Assembly (NCBI GenBank): GCA_018398765.1
Contig: JAHBMJ010003542.1
Coordinates: forward strand, 1-10,200
Direction of reading: 5' to 3'
Length of the DNA: 10,200 nt
From: Chromera velia
Lineage: Eukaryota; Sar; Chromeraceae
Below the pieces are notes generated by a model, which saw only the letters and a list, made by a program, of their open reading frames with translations, did not search any database and had not been told where the DNA came from. The position numbers and the translations under genes were made by a program. Of this stretch, positions 1 through 7,955 are shown in pieces. Positions within the stretch are counted from its first letter, which is position 1. Every line of letters begins with the position of its first letter.

Positions 1-258
1 ACATACACACACATATATTTATACACACATACAGACATACACACACACATACACACATACACACACACACACATACACACATACACATACACACACACAT
101 ACACACACAGACACACACACATACATACACACATACATACACATACACATACATATACACACACACACACACACACACATACACACATACACATATATAT
201 ACACAGAGAGAAAGAGAGAGAGAGAGAGAGAGATGTACACATACGCAGGCATATATAC
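1..258. repeat. CA microsatellite with an AG tail
   Basis: The + strand is almost entirely (CA)n broken by CATA units, followed by an AG run at about 205-232 and a short TATA-rich end. Open frames here on the minus strand translate only to Val/Cys/Tyr repeats and are artefacts. The tract stops a few bases before the left arm of the inverted repeat at 267. Confidence 0.97.
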
Positions 259-266
259 GTACTCGC

Positions 267-309
267 GATCTCACCCTTACCAGGTCTACACCTAAGCAAC
301 CAGGTAAAA
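267..309 (+). repeat. Left arm of inverted repeat
   Basis: This arm pairs with 1419-1464. The best block is CTCACCCTTACCAGGT, identical in the other arm when reversed. Four substitutions and small gaps are spread over the remainder. Confidence 0.85.
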
Positions 310-383
310 GCCTTACAGACGAGAAGATACAGCTTGATGACTGACAGTTATTTGCCAAGCTACAACATGAATGAATGGAAGGT

Positions 384-433
384 TATAACATGATGTTATA
401 CCGCCTTATATAGATGCTATAACCCGATGCTCG
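384..433 (+). repeat. Left subterminal TATAAC repeats, two copies
   Basis: The first copy is a perfect 17-bp palindrome, TATAACATGATGTTATA at 384-400. The second copy, GCTATAACCCGATGCTCGG at about 415-433, matches 16 of 19 bases of a copy near 1294. The two copies are about 33 bp apart. Confidence 0.6.
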
Positions 434-663
434 GCAGACTGGCATACATGTCATTAGTCGAGCGTTATGAAAGCCTGCTGAGCATTCTTGAACGTCTGTT
501 TAGCATCTCATACTGCACGCGTAGCCGCAGCGCTGGCATGCTATGCAGGGACCATGCATACAGGTTTTAAAGCTTCTTGGTTCAATTCCGGTTGAATTGT
601 CTCATCAGTAAGCCACAATTCATCCTATAGGCTTGCATAACCAGGCATTAGTTCCCCCTAAGC
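434..663. other. Unassigned non-coding stretch
   Basis: Mixed-composition sequence inside the inverted-repeat interval, with no long open frame or recognisable RNA gene on either strand. I see nothing else in it. Confidence 0.5.
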
Positions 664-679
664 ATACACACATACTCAT

Positions 680-719
<40 letters not shown>

Positions 720-736
720 ACACACATACATACACA
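664..736. repeat. CA microsatellite
   Basis: A (CA)n run with CATA interruptions, in the same orientation as the flanking tracts at 1-204 and 1466-1728. Confidence 0.97.
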
Positions 737-1287
737 GCTTTTGGCCATGCAGTCTTTGTGATTCTGGAAGACATCCAGAATCGATGTAGCTTGTTTGAAC
801 TTTGAAGTGTCACTTTATAGGCGTTCAATAGTGTATATATCATGTGAAGAGTCGACTCTCTCTGCCGGTCTCTCTGCCGGTGCGTCTAGTGTGCTCTGCA
901 GAGGGCCCAGCTGCTTCGGCTTGATTTTTTCTTTTCTTGACCGGCATTTTGTTTCTGTAATGACTGTCCTCGGTTACCGTATGGCCCTGTAAAATCTGCT
1001 TCTAGCCTTTTAACAGTTACTACTCTTTATATACATATGATAACGTTAGGTAGCTGAAAAAAGATATTATATAGAGGCTAGTTTTACCTTAAAACTTCCA
1101 AATCGTTTGATTGACTGTTTAGGGTAGAAATCCTGTCTTCCTTCCTGTGCGGGCCCATGGCAGCATGCAGAGATTTTATATTTCAAGTTTGGTACTTGTC
1201 CGACAGCCAAGCTGAAATGAGTGACAAACTTATATTTTTCTCTGACATTATAATTTCCTGCTAAAATTTTTTGCGCGACATACGGAT
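737..1287. other. Unassigned stretch inside the inverted-repeat interval
   Basis: No gene is recognised. An open frame at about 795-992 (+) lacks an ATG start and resembles nothing I know. Composition drifts toward AT-rich after about 1000. Confidence 0.5.
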
Positions 1288-1343
1288 GACTAGGCTATAA
1301 CATGATGCACGGTAAAGAAACGACTAGGTTATAACAATATGCA
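1288..1343 (+). repeat. Right subterminal TATAAC repeats, two copies 34 bp apart
   Basis: GACTAGG followed by a (C/T)TATAACA core and GCACG occurs at 1288 and again at 1322. A further degenerate copy (GTTATAACC) lies near 1361. The copies are related to those at 384-433 and have the same orientation. Confidence 0.6.
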
Positions 1344-1418
1344 CGACAATCATTCATAAAGTTATAACCTAAAACCTCTACGGGCTAGCTACTTATGGTA
1401 GACCTGTCATTTATAGTT

Positions 1419-1464
1419 TTTTAGCCTAGTTGCCTAGGTATGGACCTGGTAAGGGTGAGATATC
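1419..1464 (-). repeat. Right arm of inverted repeat
   Basis: Reverse complement of 267-309. It runs directly into the CA microsatellite on its right. Confidence 0.85.
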
Positions 1465-1465
1465 A

Positions 1466-1485
1466 TACACACACACACACACACA

Positions 1486-1530
<45 letters not shown>

Positions 1531-1534
1531 ATAT

Positions 1535-1574
<40 letters not shown>

Positions 1575-1728
1575 TATATATACAGACGCACACACACATA
1601 CATACACACATACACACACACATACACACACATACACACACACAGACACAGACACACACAGACATACATACACACACATACACACACATACACACACACA
1701 CACACACACACATACACGCATATACACT
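1466..1728. repeat. Long CA microsatellite
   Basis: (CA)n with CATA, CAGA and CATATA variants over about 263 bp. It abuts the right arm of the inverted repeat. Open frames through it on both strands encode only His/Thr or Val/Cys repeats and are artefacts. Confidence 0.97.
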
Positions 1729-2035
1729 AACTTCATTTGCAGCTATTTGCAGCTCTCGTCAGATCTTTCCTTATTGCTATCAGAATGCCAGCTTTGTATT
1801 TATTTTTTGCGAACTCTTCATCCTCTTTTAAAGCGCTTTTCTTTTTAGTTAGGGTACCATGCGCTCAATAAAAGGTTACATATTTAGTTGCTAAGGCTGT
1901 TTCTTTAAACTTTAGGTCAGCGTTTCTTATTATTCGTCCTTGCAGGTTTGATAGGCCAGTATGAGTTCCAATCCACACGGCCGGTTTCAGGCTACTGAAG
2001 AAAGTATTTCCTGCGGCTTTTAGTACAGTCCCGAG
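1729..2035. other. Unassigned unique sequence
   Basis: About 300 bp of non-repetitive sequence between the CA tract and the purine tract. A minus-strand frame stays open through about 2030-1865 only as the tail of a frame dominated by the polypurine tract. I see no recognisable domain. Confidence 0.5.
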
Positions 2036-2070
2036 AAAAAAAGAGAGAAAGAAAGAGAGAGAGACAGAGG

Positions 2071-2107
<37 letters not shown>

Positions 2108-2373
2108 GACGAACGAACAAAAGAAAGAAAAAAAGAAAGAAAGAAAGAAAGAAAGAAAAAGAAAGAAAGACAGAGAGATAGAAAGAAAGAAAGACAGAGA
2201 GATAGAAAGAAAGAAAGACAGAGAGATAGATAGAAACAAAGAAAGAAAGAAAGAAAGAAAAGACAGAAAGCAAGGAAGAAAGAAAGACAGAGAGATAGAA
2301 AGAAAGAAAGAAAGAAAGAAAGACAGACAGACAGACAGACAGCCAGAAAGACAAACAGACAGAGAGAAAGGAA

Positions 2374-2411
<38 letters not shown>

Positions 2412-2468
2412 AACAAGAAAGAAAGAAAGAAAGAAAGAAAGAAGGAAGGAAGGAAGGAAGGAAGGAAG

Positions 2469-2526
<58 letters not shown>

Positions 2527-2558
2527 AAGAAAGAAGGAAGGAAGGAAGGAAGGAAGGA

Positions 2559-2590
<32 letters not shown>

Positions 2591-2667
2591 AAAGACCAAG
2601 GAGTGGAAGGAGAGAACGAAAGAGTAAGGGGGCCGGGAGAGGGGAAGGAAGGAAGAAAGGAAGCAAG
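2036..2667 (+). repeat. Polypurine tract of GAAA, GGAA, GA and GACA blocks (~630 bp)
   Basis: The + strand is almost wholly A/G. Successive blocks are (GA)n near 2077-2103, (GAAA)n with GACAGAGAGATA inserts at about 2120-2300, (GACA)n near 2322-2342, (GAAA)n and (GGAA)n at about 2368-2488, (GA)n at about 2489-2522, then (GGAA)n and (GAAA)n to about 2590. Long homopurine mirror repeats of this kind can form intramolecular triplex (H-DNA) and stall polymerases; that is known of such tracts and inferred here. The minus-strand frame reading Ser/Leu/Phe runs is a by-product. Confidence 0.95.
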
Positions 2668-2670
2668 GGA

Positions 2671-2898
2671 GCTGGTTATATCCCGTCACCCTGGTTTTTC
2701 TTTCCCTTCTGTCGGTCTCCCTGAGGGGCTGGTTATATCCCGTCACCCTGGTCTTTCTTTTCCTCCTGTCGGTCTCCCTGAAGGGCTGGTGATATCCCGT
2801 CACCCTGGTCTTTCTTTTCCTCCTGTTGGTCTCCCTGAGGGGCTGGTTATATCCAGTCACCCTGGTCTTTCTTTCACTCCTGTCGGTCTCCCTGAGGG
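2671..2898 (+). repeat. Minisatellite family A: four exact-length 57-bp units
   Basis: Units start at 2671, 2728, 2785 and 2842, each exactly 57 bp. Each begins GCTGGT(T/G)ATATCC(C/A)GTCACC, continues through a pyrimidine-rich middle and ends CTCCCTGA(G/A)GG. Only a handful of substitutions separate the copies, so the array is relatively recent. A fifth unit starts at 2899 but turns into family B after GCTTCTTCC. Both strands stay open because 57 is a multiple of three. Confidence 0.95.
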
Positions 2899-2903
2899 GC
2901 TTC

Positions 2904-3570
2904 TTCCAAGGGGCCGGGTGCTTCTGATCGCCCTTCCCGCCTTTTCTTCCTTTCCGTTCCTTCCAAGGAGTCGGACGCTTCCGATTGCTCTTCCTACCTT
3001 TTCTTCCTTTTCGCTTTTTCCAAGGGTCGAACGCTTCCGATCACCCTTCCTGCCTTTTCTTCCTTTTCGTTTCTTCCAAGGAGTCGGACGCTTCTGATCG
3101 CCCTTCCTGCCTTTCCTCCCTTTTCGTTTCTTCCAAGGGGTCGGACGCTTCTGATCGCCCTTCCTGCCTTTTCTTCCTTAAAGTTTTTATTTTTTCCAAG
3201 GAGTCGGACGCTTCTGATCGCCCTTTCTGCCTTTCCTGCCTTTTCGTTTCTTCCAAGGAGTCGAACGCTTCTGATCGCCCTTTCTGCCTTTCTTCCCTTT
3301 TCATTTCTTCCAAGGGGGCGGACGTTTCCAATCGCCCTTCGGAATCCTGTCTTTCCTTCCTTAAAGTTTTCGTTTCTTCCAAGGGGTCGGACGCTTCTGA
3401 TCGCCCTTTCTGCCTTTTCTTCCTTTTCGTTTCTTCCAAGGAGTCGGACGCTTCTGATCGCCCTTTTTGCTTTTCCTCCCTTTTCGTGTCTTCCAAGGGG
3501 TCGGACGCTTCCGATCGCCCTTTCTGCCTTTCCTTCTTTTTCGTTTCTGCTAAGGGGTTGGACTGTCACT
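2904..3570 (+). repeat. Minisatellite family B: about twelve ~57-bp units
   Basis: The landmark TTCCAAGG (or a variant) occurs at 2904, 2961, 3018, 3074, 3131, 3194, 3251, 3308, 3377, 3434, 3491 and about 3548. Intervals are 57 bp except 56 (3018-3074), 63 (3131-3194) and 69 (3308-3377). Each unit reads roughly TTCCAAGG(G/A)GTCGGACGC then TTCTGATCGCCC and a pyrimidine-rich tail. The longer units carry inserted AAAGTTTT-type sequence. The array keeps long frames open on both strands, but the 56-bp unit breaks the frame near 3018-3074. Confidence 0.93.
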
Positions 3571-3574
3571 TCCG

Positions 3575-4510
3575 ATCGCCCTCTCGCTGGCCTGTCGTCT
3601 CCTCTTTCTTTCTCACTTCTTTTGAGGGACTGGTACTGGCCTGTCGTCTCCTCTTTCTTTCTCACTTCTTCTGAGGGACCGGCGCTGGCCTTTCGTCTCC
3701 TCCTTACTTTCGTTCTTCATGAGGGGCCGGCCTAGGGGGCCGGCGCTGGCCTGTCGCCTCCTCTTTCTTTCTCTTTTCTCCTGAGGGACCGGCGCTGGCC
3801 TGTCGTCTCCTCCTTACTTTCGTTCTCCTGAGGGACCGGCGCTGGCCTGTCGTCTCCTCCTTTCTTTCGTTCTTCATGAGGGGCCGGCGCTGGCCTATCG
3901 CCTCCTCTTTCTTTCTCTTTTCTCCTGAGGGACCGGCACTGGCCTGTCGTCTCCTCCTTTCTTTCGTTCTTCATGAGCTCAGGGGCCGGCGCTGGTCTGT
4001 CGCCTCGGAGTCCTCTTTCTTTCTCATTTCTCCTGAGGGACCGGCGCTGGCCTGCATGTCGTCTCCTCCTTACTTTCGTTCTCCTGAAGGACTAGTGCTG
4101 GCCTGTTGCCTCCTCTTTCTTTCTCACTTCTCCTGAGGGACCGGCGCTGGCCTTTCGTCTCCTCCTTACTTTCGACGTTCTCCTGAGGGACCGGCGCTGG
4201 CCTGTCGCCTCCTCTCTTTCTTTCTCTTTTCTCCTGAGGGACCGGCGCTGGCCTGTCGCCTCCTTTCTTTCTTTCTCTTTTCTTCTGAGGGACCGGCGCT
4301 GGTCTGTCGCCTCCTTTCTTTCTTTCTCTTTTCTCCTGAGGGACCGGCACTGGCCTGTTGTCTCCTCCTTACTTTCGTTCTCTTGAGGGACTGGCGCTGG
4401 TCTGTCGCCTCCTCTTTCTTTCTCTTTTTTCCTGAGGGACCAGCGCTGGTCTGTCGTCTCCTCCTTTCTTTCGTTCCTCATGAGGGGCCGGTGCTGGCCT
4501 GTCGCCTCTT
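3575..4510 (+). repeat. Minisatellite family C: about nineteen ~48-bp units of two alternating subtypes
   Basis: GAGGGAC or GAGGGGC followed by CGGCGCTGGCCTGTCG recurs near 3624, 3673, 3721, 3783, 3830, 3878, 3927, 3975, 4035, 4086, 4135, 4185, 4236, 4287, 4338, 4385, 4434 and 4482. Spacing is mostly 47-51 bp. One subtype continues TCTCCTCCTTACTTTCGTTC, the other CCTCCTCTTTCTTTCTC. They alternate through much of the array, giving a higher-order unit near 97 bp. Unit lengths are not multiples of three, which argues against coding. Confidence 0.93.
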
Positions 4511-4519
4511 CATTCTTCC

Positions 4520-4640
4520 GGTTATCCTTCTTTTCAATGCTGACTCACCTCGTCTTTCTTCTTACTCTCTCTTGTCTCATTGTGTGGCTGGGTATGTCCA
4601 GTCACCTCGTCTTTCTCCTTCCTCTCTCGTCCTGTCTTTC
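4520..4640 (+). repeat. Degenerate 57-bp spaced repeat, two copies
   Basis: TCACCTCGTCTTTCT occurs at 4545 and 4602, exactly 57 bp apart. The context GGGTATGTCCAGTCACC in the second copy resembles GGTTATATCCAGTCACC of family A, so this looks like a worn family A array on the far side of family C. Confidence 0.65.
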
Positions 4641-4650
4641 CTCCCTCCAC

Positions 4651-4704
4651 CTGACTGCGCCTCTTTGGCTGACTGCATCTCTCTGGCTGAGTGCACCTCA
4701 TTTG
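4651..4704 (+). repeat. 18-bp tandem repeat, three copies
   Basis: CTGACTGCGCCTCTTTGG, CTGACTGCATCTCTCTGG and CTGAGTGCACCTCATTTGG start at 4651, 4669 and 4687. Confidence 0.8.
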
Positions 4705-5510
4705 GTGCAGGCTATTTGTTTGGTGTCTTCCTGACTGGTTGTGTGGTCCAGCAGCTTACTTGGCAGAGGGTGTTGACCCGCGTTCCCAAGCCGGGGTACT
4801 AGATCGATCTCGCTTCTCCTCGGTGGGCACGTCCAGCACAGACTGGTCCCCCTCCTCAATCAGGACGCTTATGGGTCTGGGGCAGCAGAAAAAATCGTCT
4901 GGGGCTCATCTGTTCAGTTGGAAGGGGGGGCTATTGTACCCTTTGTTAGTCTACTGTTCCCACACGAGGGAGGGAGTGTATCTTTATCCCTCGTAGCAGG
5001 TGCACGCCTTAGGGGGCTGTCCCGCTGTTGTGGAAGGATTTTTACGGGTCCGGGGCCTTGAGGAAAATTGCCGGGGATGGTTCCTGTGGCCCTCTTGGGC
5101 GGGAGAGGAATAAGGAACCACTTGACTGACCTTAATTGAATCTTTGCATGCATGCTGCTCGGGCCTTGGCCCGCGCTGATGGTCGGACCCCCGGGCCGGC
5201 CGTCCGCGACCCGCACTCTGTTGCACAGCGTGACGGATTGACACACGAAGCGGCCCTTAATTCTGACACAAAAATCACTCGTGCATGCACGCGCGTTTCT
5301 TCACAAAGAGCCTCAATCCGGCCGGCAGCTTCCTTGATGGTTGGTCTGACGACGTGACAGTCACACAGCAGTTCAAGAGGTCAAGAATATCCGTTTAAAC
5401 TTGTTGCCCGTCCTCCGTGTGTTTGTCCTGCAGCTGATCTGCGCTCTGTCTTTTTTGTTTCACGTATCCACTGTATCTGTCTCCTCTTACTTGTTCGAAA
5501 GCTGGCAACC
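4705..5510. other. Region upstream of the gene, including a CpG-rich patch
   Basis: I recognise no gene here. Overlapping frames on both strands of about 70-110 residues show no domain or sensible composition. 5150-5320 is rich in G+C and CpG and contains the perfect inverted repeat CGGGCC-TT-GGCCCG at 5160-5173. Its position a few hundred bases upstream of the start codon would suit a promoter or first-exon region, but no TATA box or initiator can be assigned with confidence. The last ~100 bp before the ATG is pyrimidine-rich and probably 5' UTR. Confidence 0.4.
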
Positions 5511-7108
5511 ATGAGAGGCCTTCTCTCGGCTTTCCTTTTCGGTGTGTCTACCCAGGCTTTTCAAGACAACGGCATTGTGCGACTCCTCCAGCTGTCTGCC
5601 AATGCAACAGCAGACATCGACCTCGCACTGGTTCCTGCTGAAGGATCCACCAATGTTGCAGAGAACACCACAGCCACACAGAACAACACCTACGTCCCTC
5701 CTGAATGGAAGAAGGAATGGTTGATTCCCGACGGCGTCGATTTCCCTCTTGAATTCGAAAAGAAAGGAGAGTTCTGGATGAAGAACATCGCAAAGCGGTA
5801 CCAGTGGGCAAACTGGTGGGGGTATTGTGGAGAGGCCTCCCTGCAGATCGCGGCCATGTATCATGTCAGTCACTCTCTCACTCACTCAAATGTACAGTAT
5901 CTGCCCCTCCCTGCCTTCTCTTCCCTCTTACACTCTCTGTTCCATCTTTCCACCTGTTCTCCCCTCTGAGATGCCTCTGTGACACTTGCAGCCGGGCAAG
6001 GACTGCCCCCCCGTCTCTCTCCGATCCTCTGCAGGGTACATGGGTCTCCCAAGCGACCATTCGAGACTGGAGGATTGATCAGAAGGAGGAGATGACGGGG
6101 GAGAGGTGGAACCAGTGGGATGAGAAGGCCCAGTATGTTCTCTCCTACAAGCCTGACCCTGTGATCAAGAGACTCCACCTCACCTACAGCACTTTCCCTG
6201 GCTGGACCGTCCCGACGCCCCAGTATGAGAGATTTGTGGTCTGGATGAAGAGGCACATCCAGGAGGACAATCCTGTGATCTTTGCCGCTTTTGTCAAGAC
6301 AGGAAGAGCAGAATGGTATCAGCACATCGCAGTTGCGTTCGGTATTCGCTCCACCACCCTTGCCGCTGAGGATGACTCGTACAACCCAGACGACCTCATT
6401 GACTGGCTTCCCCTTGAACCCTCTTACACCCGCAGAGAGTGGTCGACCAGGGCGGTACAGGGTTTCAACGAGACTAAGAATGGGACGGATGAGGGGAACG
6501 AAGTCTTCCGCATTCCCAACAACGTCACTTTCGGTACTGCCATCACCGGCATCAAGAACGGAGAAGGAACGCTCCCTGTCCGTCTGCAGATGCCCTATGA
6601 TTCTCCCTATGAAAGCCCCAACCTCTCGGGCTGCAACGCCTCGGTGGTTTACTGCTTCGCTCCCGGCGAGCCTGAGCCCTTCTACGTTGTCATTTACGTC
6701 GAGGATCTGACACCTGGTCAGAGATACCTCGCACTCCGTTACGACGGGTACGCCACTGTGCCCAAGGAGGGCGGGTTCTGCTCCGAGGCTGCACGTGCCA
6801 ACGCGACCCAGACTTGGTTGTTCGAAGCAGAAAGGGAGATGATGTTGATTGACGACGTTCTCCAGCAGGATCAGGCCGTCTTCTACAGAGCTGTGCCTGC
6901 CTGCGAGGGGATGGAGAACGCGACCCTGACATGGCAGCAGAACTGGTTGGACTATGGGTGGACGTTCAATGAGACCTCTAGGGAGTGGTCCTTTCACATG
7001 TGGGGCATGGACTATGTCGCAACAAATGGGTGGACCTGGGCAGACTGGGAGCCCGAGAACGTGACAGAGACGGCCTCCGACAGCGAGAGCAACAGGCTGA
7101 GAATGTAA
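5511..7108 (+). CDS. Secreted, N-glycosylated C39-like (papain-fold) protein, two exons, 475 aa
   Basis: The coding sequence joins 5511-5864 and 6035-7108. The ATG sits in AACCATGA, a fair initiation context. Residues 1-16 look like a signal peptide (hydrophobic LLSAFLFGV, cleavage likely after TQA). A linker follows. WWGYCGEASLQIAAMYHGTW (about 102-121) carries candidate nucleophile Cys106, and WYQHIAVAFGI carries candidate His215. A third acid could be Asp241. Residues about 275-360 (TAITGIKNGEGTLPVRL, then DLTPGQRYLALRYDGY) match the beta-sandwich part that follows the C39-like core in this family as I recall it. Twelve N-X-S/T sequons (N31, 52, 58, 263, 267, 281, 314, 319, 374, 413, 430, 460) fit a secretory route. 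There is no C-terminal membrane anchor. Peptidase activity is unproven, and the protein may be an inactive or binding relative. An upstream non-coding exon is possible. Confidence 0.85.
5865..6034 (+). other. GT-AG intron, phase 0, 170 bp
   Basis: The donor is CAT|GTCAGT at 5865 and the acceptor is CTCTGCAG|GGTACA ending at 6034, preceded by a pyrimidine-rich stretch. Splicing joins ...AAMYH to GTWVSQ..., restoring the continuous block expected in this family. Unspliced, the exon 1 frame runs only to a stop at 5967-5969, and 170 bp is not a multiple of three. An earlier AG at 5990-5991 would shift the frame. Confidence 0.85.
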
Positions 7109-7955
7109 AGTGAAGGGAGAGAATGAGCAATTCAAAAAAAGCACTTGAGATTCTTTTTAACCAGGTCATACAAGGCTCCCCGTCAGATTGGAATTGATCT
7201 CGTGGAAGAAAGGTAGAGGGAGGGATTCAAAGTGAGTTTCTTGAACGGAGAGAGGGAGAGAGGGAATCATGCCAGAAGCAGTGTAAAGTATTTGAAGTGA
7301 GCGCAACGCGAATTCTTGAAGCAGAATGAGAAGGCAGAAGACTGATAATGAGTCTCTCTTCGGTATGGGCAGAGGTGTGACTTTCTGTTTGTCAGTTCGT
7401 TGTTCTCTATGTTAATTTGAGTGTCTCTGTATTCTGCATGTGCAATGTTTTGAGTTGCATGTTAGAGGGGAAAGAAGGAAGGAGTAAAGGACTGGGCAGT
7501 GACAGGATGTACAAATGCAGAAGTTAGATGAATCCATGCAAAATTAGTTGCCGTGAAGAGGGGGGCGTTACAAGAGAGAGAAATGAAGTGGGAGAGAAAA
7601 CAAGACGTACGTTCATTCGCACCGTCTTCCGTTCTCTCTTCGTTGGCATGGACTGTACCAAGTGTGCGTGCGTGGGTGCACATTCGGTTTGTGGTTACAC
7701 GTTTTGATGCGCCCTGAAATCCAGTCGATCGGTTTTTGGATCTCTTGGTGGATCTGTATGTCATCCGAAGAATTACTTTTGTTTGTCGATTTCGTACGTG
7801 AATGCACAGCCACTCACTTCACTTCACTTGAACAGTGACTTCACTTGAGTGCGCCTGCCTGTGCTTGTATGGAAGGTGCATCAAATTGATCCTGTCAGCT
7901 GCCCCTCCGAGACGCTCCTTACTCTTTCTTCTCTGCTATGAGTGACTGCCTGTAG
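7109..7955. other. 3' side of the gene, no gene recognised
   Basis: Purine-rich for the first ~400 bp, and probably includes the 3' UTR; no clear polyadenylation signal can be assigned. Minus-strand frames of about 66-100 residues around 7462-7813 show no recognisable domain. A short CACTTCACTT repeat cluster lies near 7815-7850. Confidence 0.45.

Larger units (their letters stand above)
267..1464. mobile_element. Putative non-autonomous DNA transposon bounded by ~45-bp inverted repeats
   Basis: The arm at 267-309 (GATCTCACCCTTACCAGG and onward) is the reverse complement of 1419-1464 with about four mismatches and small gaps. TATAAC-type repeats spaced about 33-34 bp lie roughly 117 bp inside the left end (384-433) and roughly 121 bp inside the right end (1288-1343). 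This symmetry resembles the subterminal transposase-binding repeats of cut-and-paste transposons. I see no transposase coding sequence and no convincing target-site duplication, because both outer flanks are CA microsatellite. The inverted repeats are seen directly; calling the interval a transposon is inference, and its family is unassigned. Confidence 0.5.

Noticed and set aside
1430-1831. Open frames of 84-133 codons rich in His/Thr or Val/Cys across the CA tract
   Set aside because: They are direct translations of a dinucleotide microsatellite on both strands and in several frames.
1865-2860. 331-codon minus-strand frame rich in Ser/Phe/Leu
   Set aside because: It reads through the polypurine tract and family A repeats; an overlapping frame of similar content is also open, so there is no coding signal.
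3732-4481. Minus-strand frames of 80-129 codons with a KERGGDRPAP-type repeat in family C
   Set aside because: Unit lengths of 47-51 bp shift the frame from unit to unit; open stretches exist in several frames because the repeat lacks stop trinucleotides.
5804-6034. Reading exon 2 upstream through the intron to an ATG at 5804
   Set aside because: This would lose the WGYCGE block in its proper frame and the signal peptide; splicing at 5864/6035 gives a family-consistent protein.
5882-7144. 420-codon minus-strand open frame opposite exon 2
   Set aside because: It is antisense to a well-supported coding exon and even crosses the intron; GC-rich codon use on the + strand explains the absence of stops.
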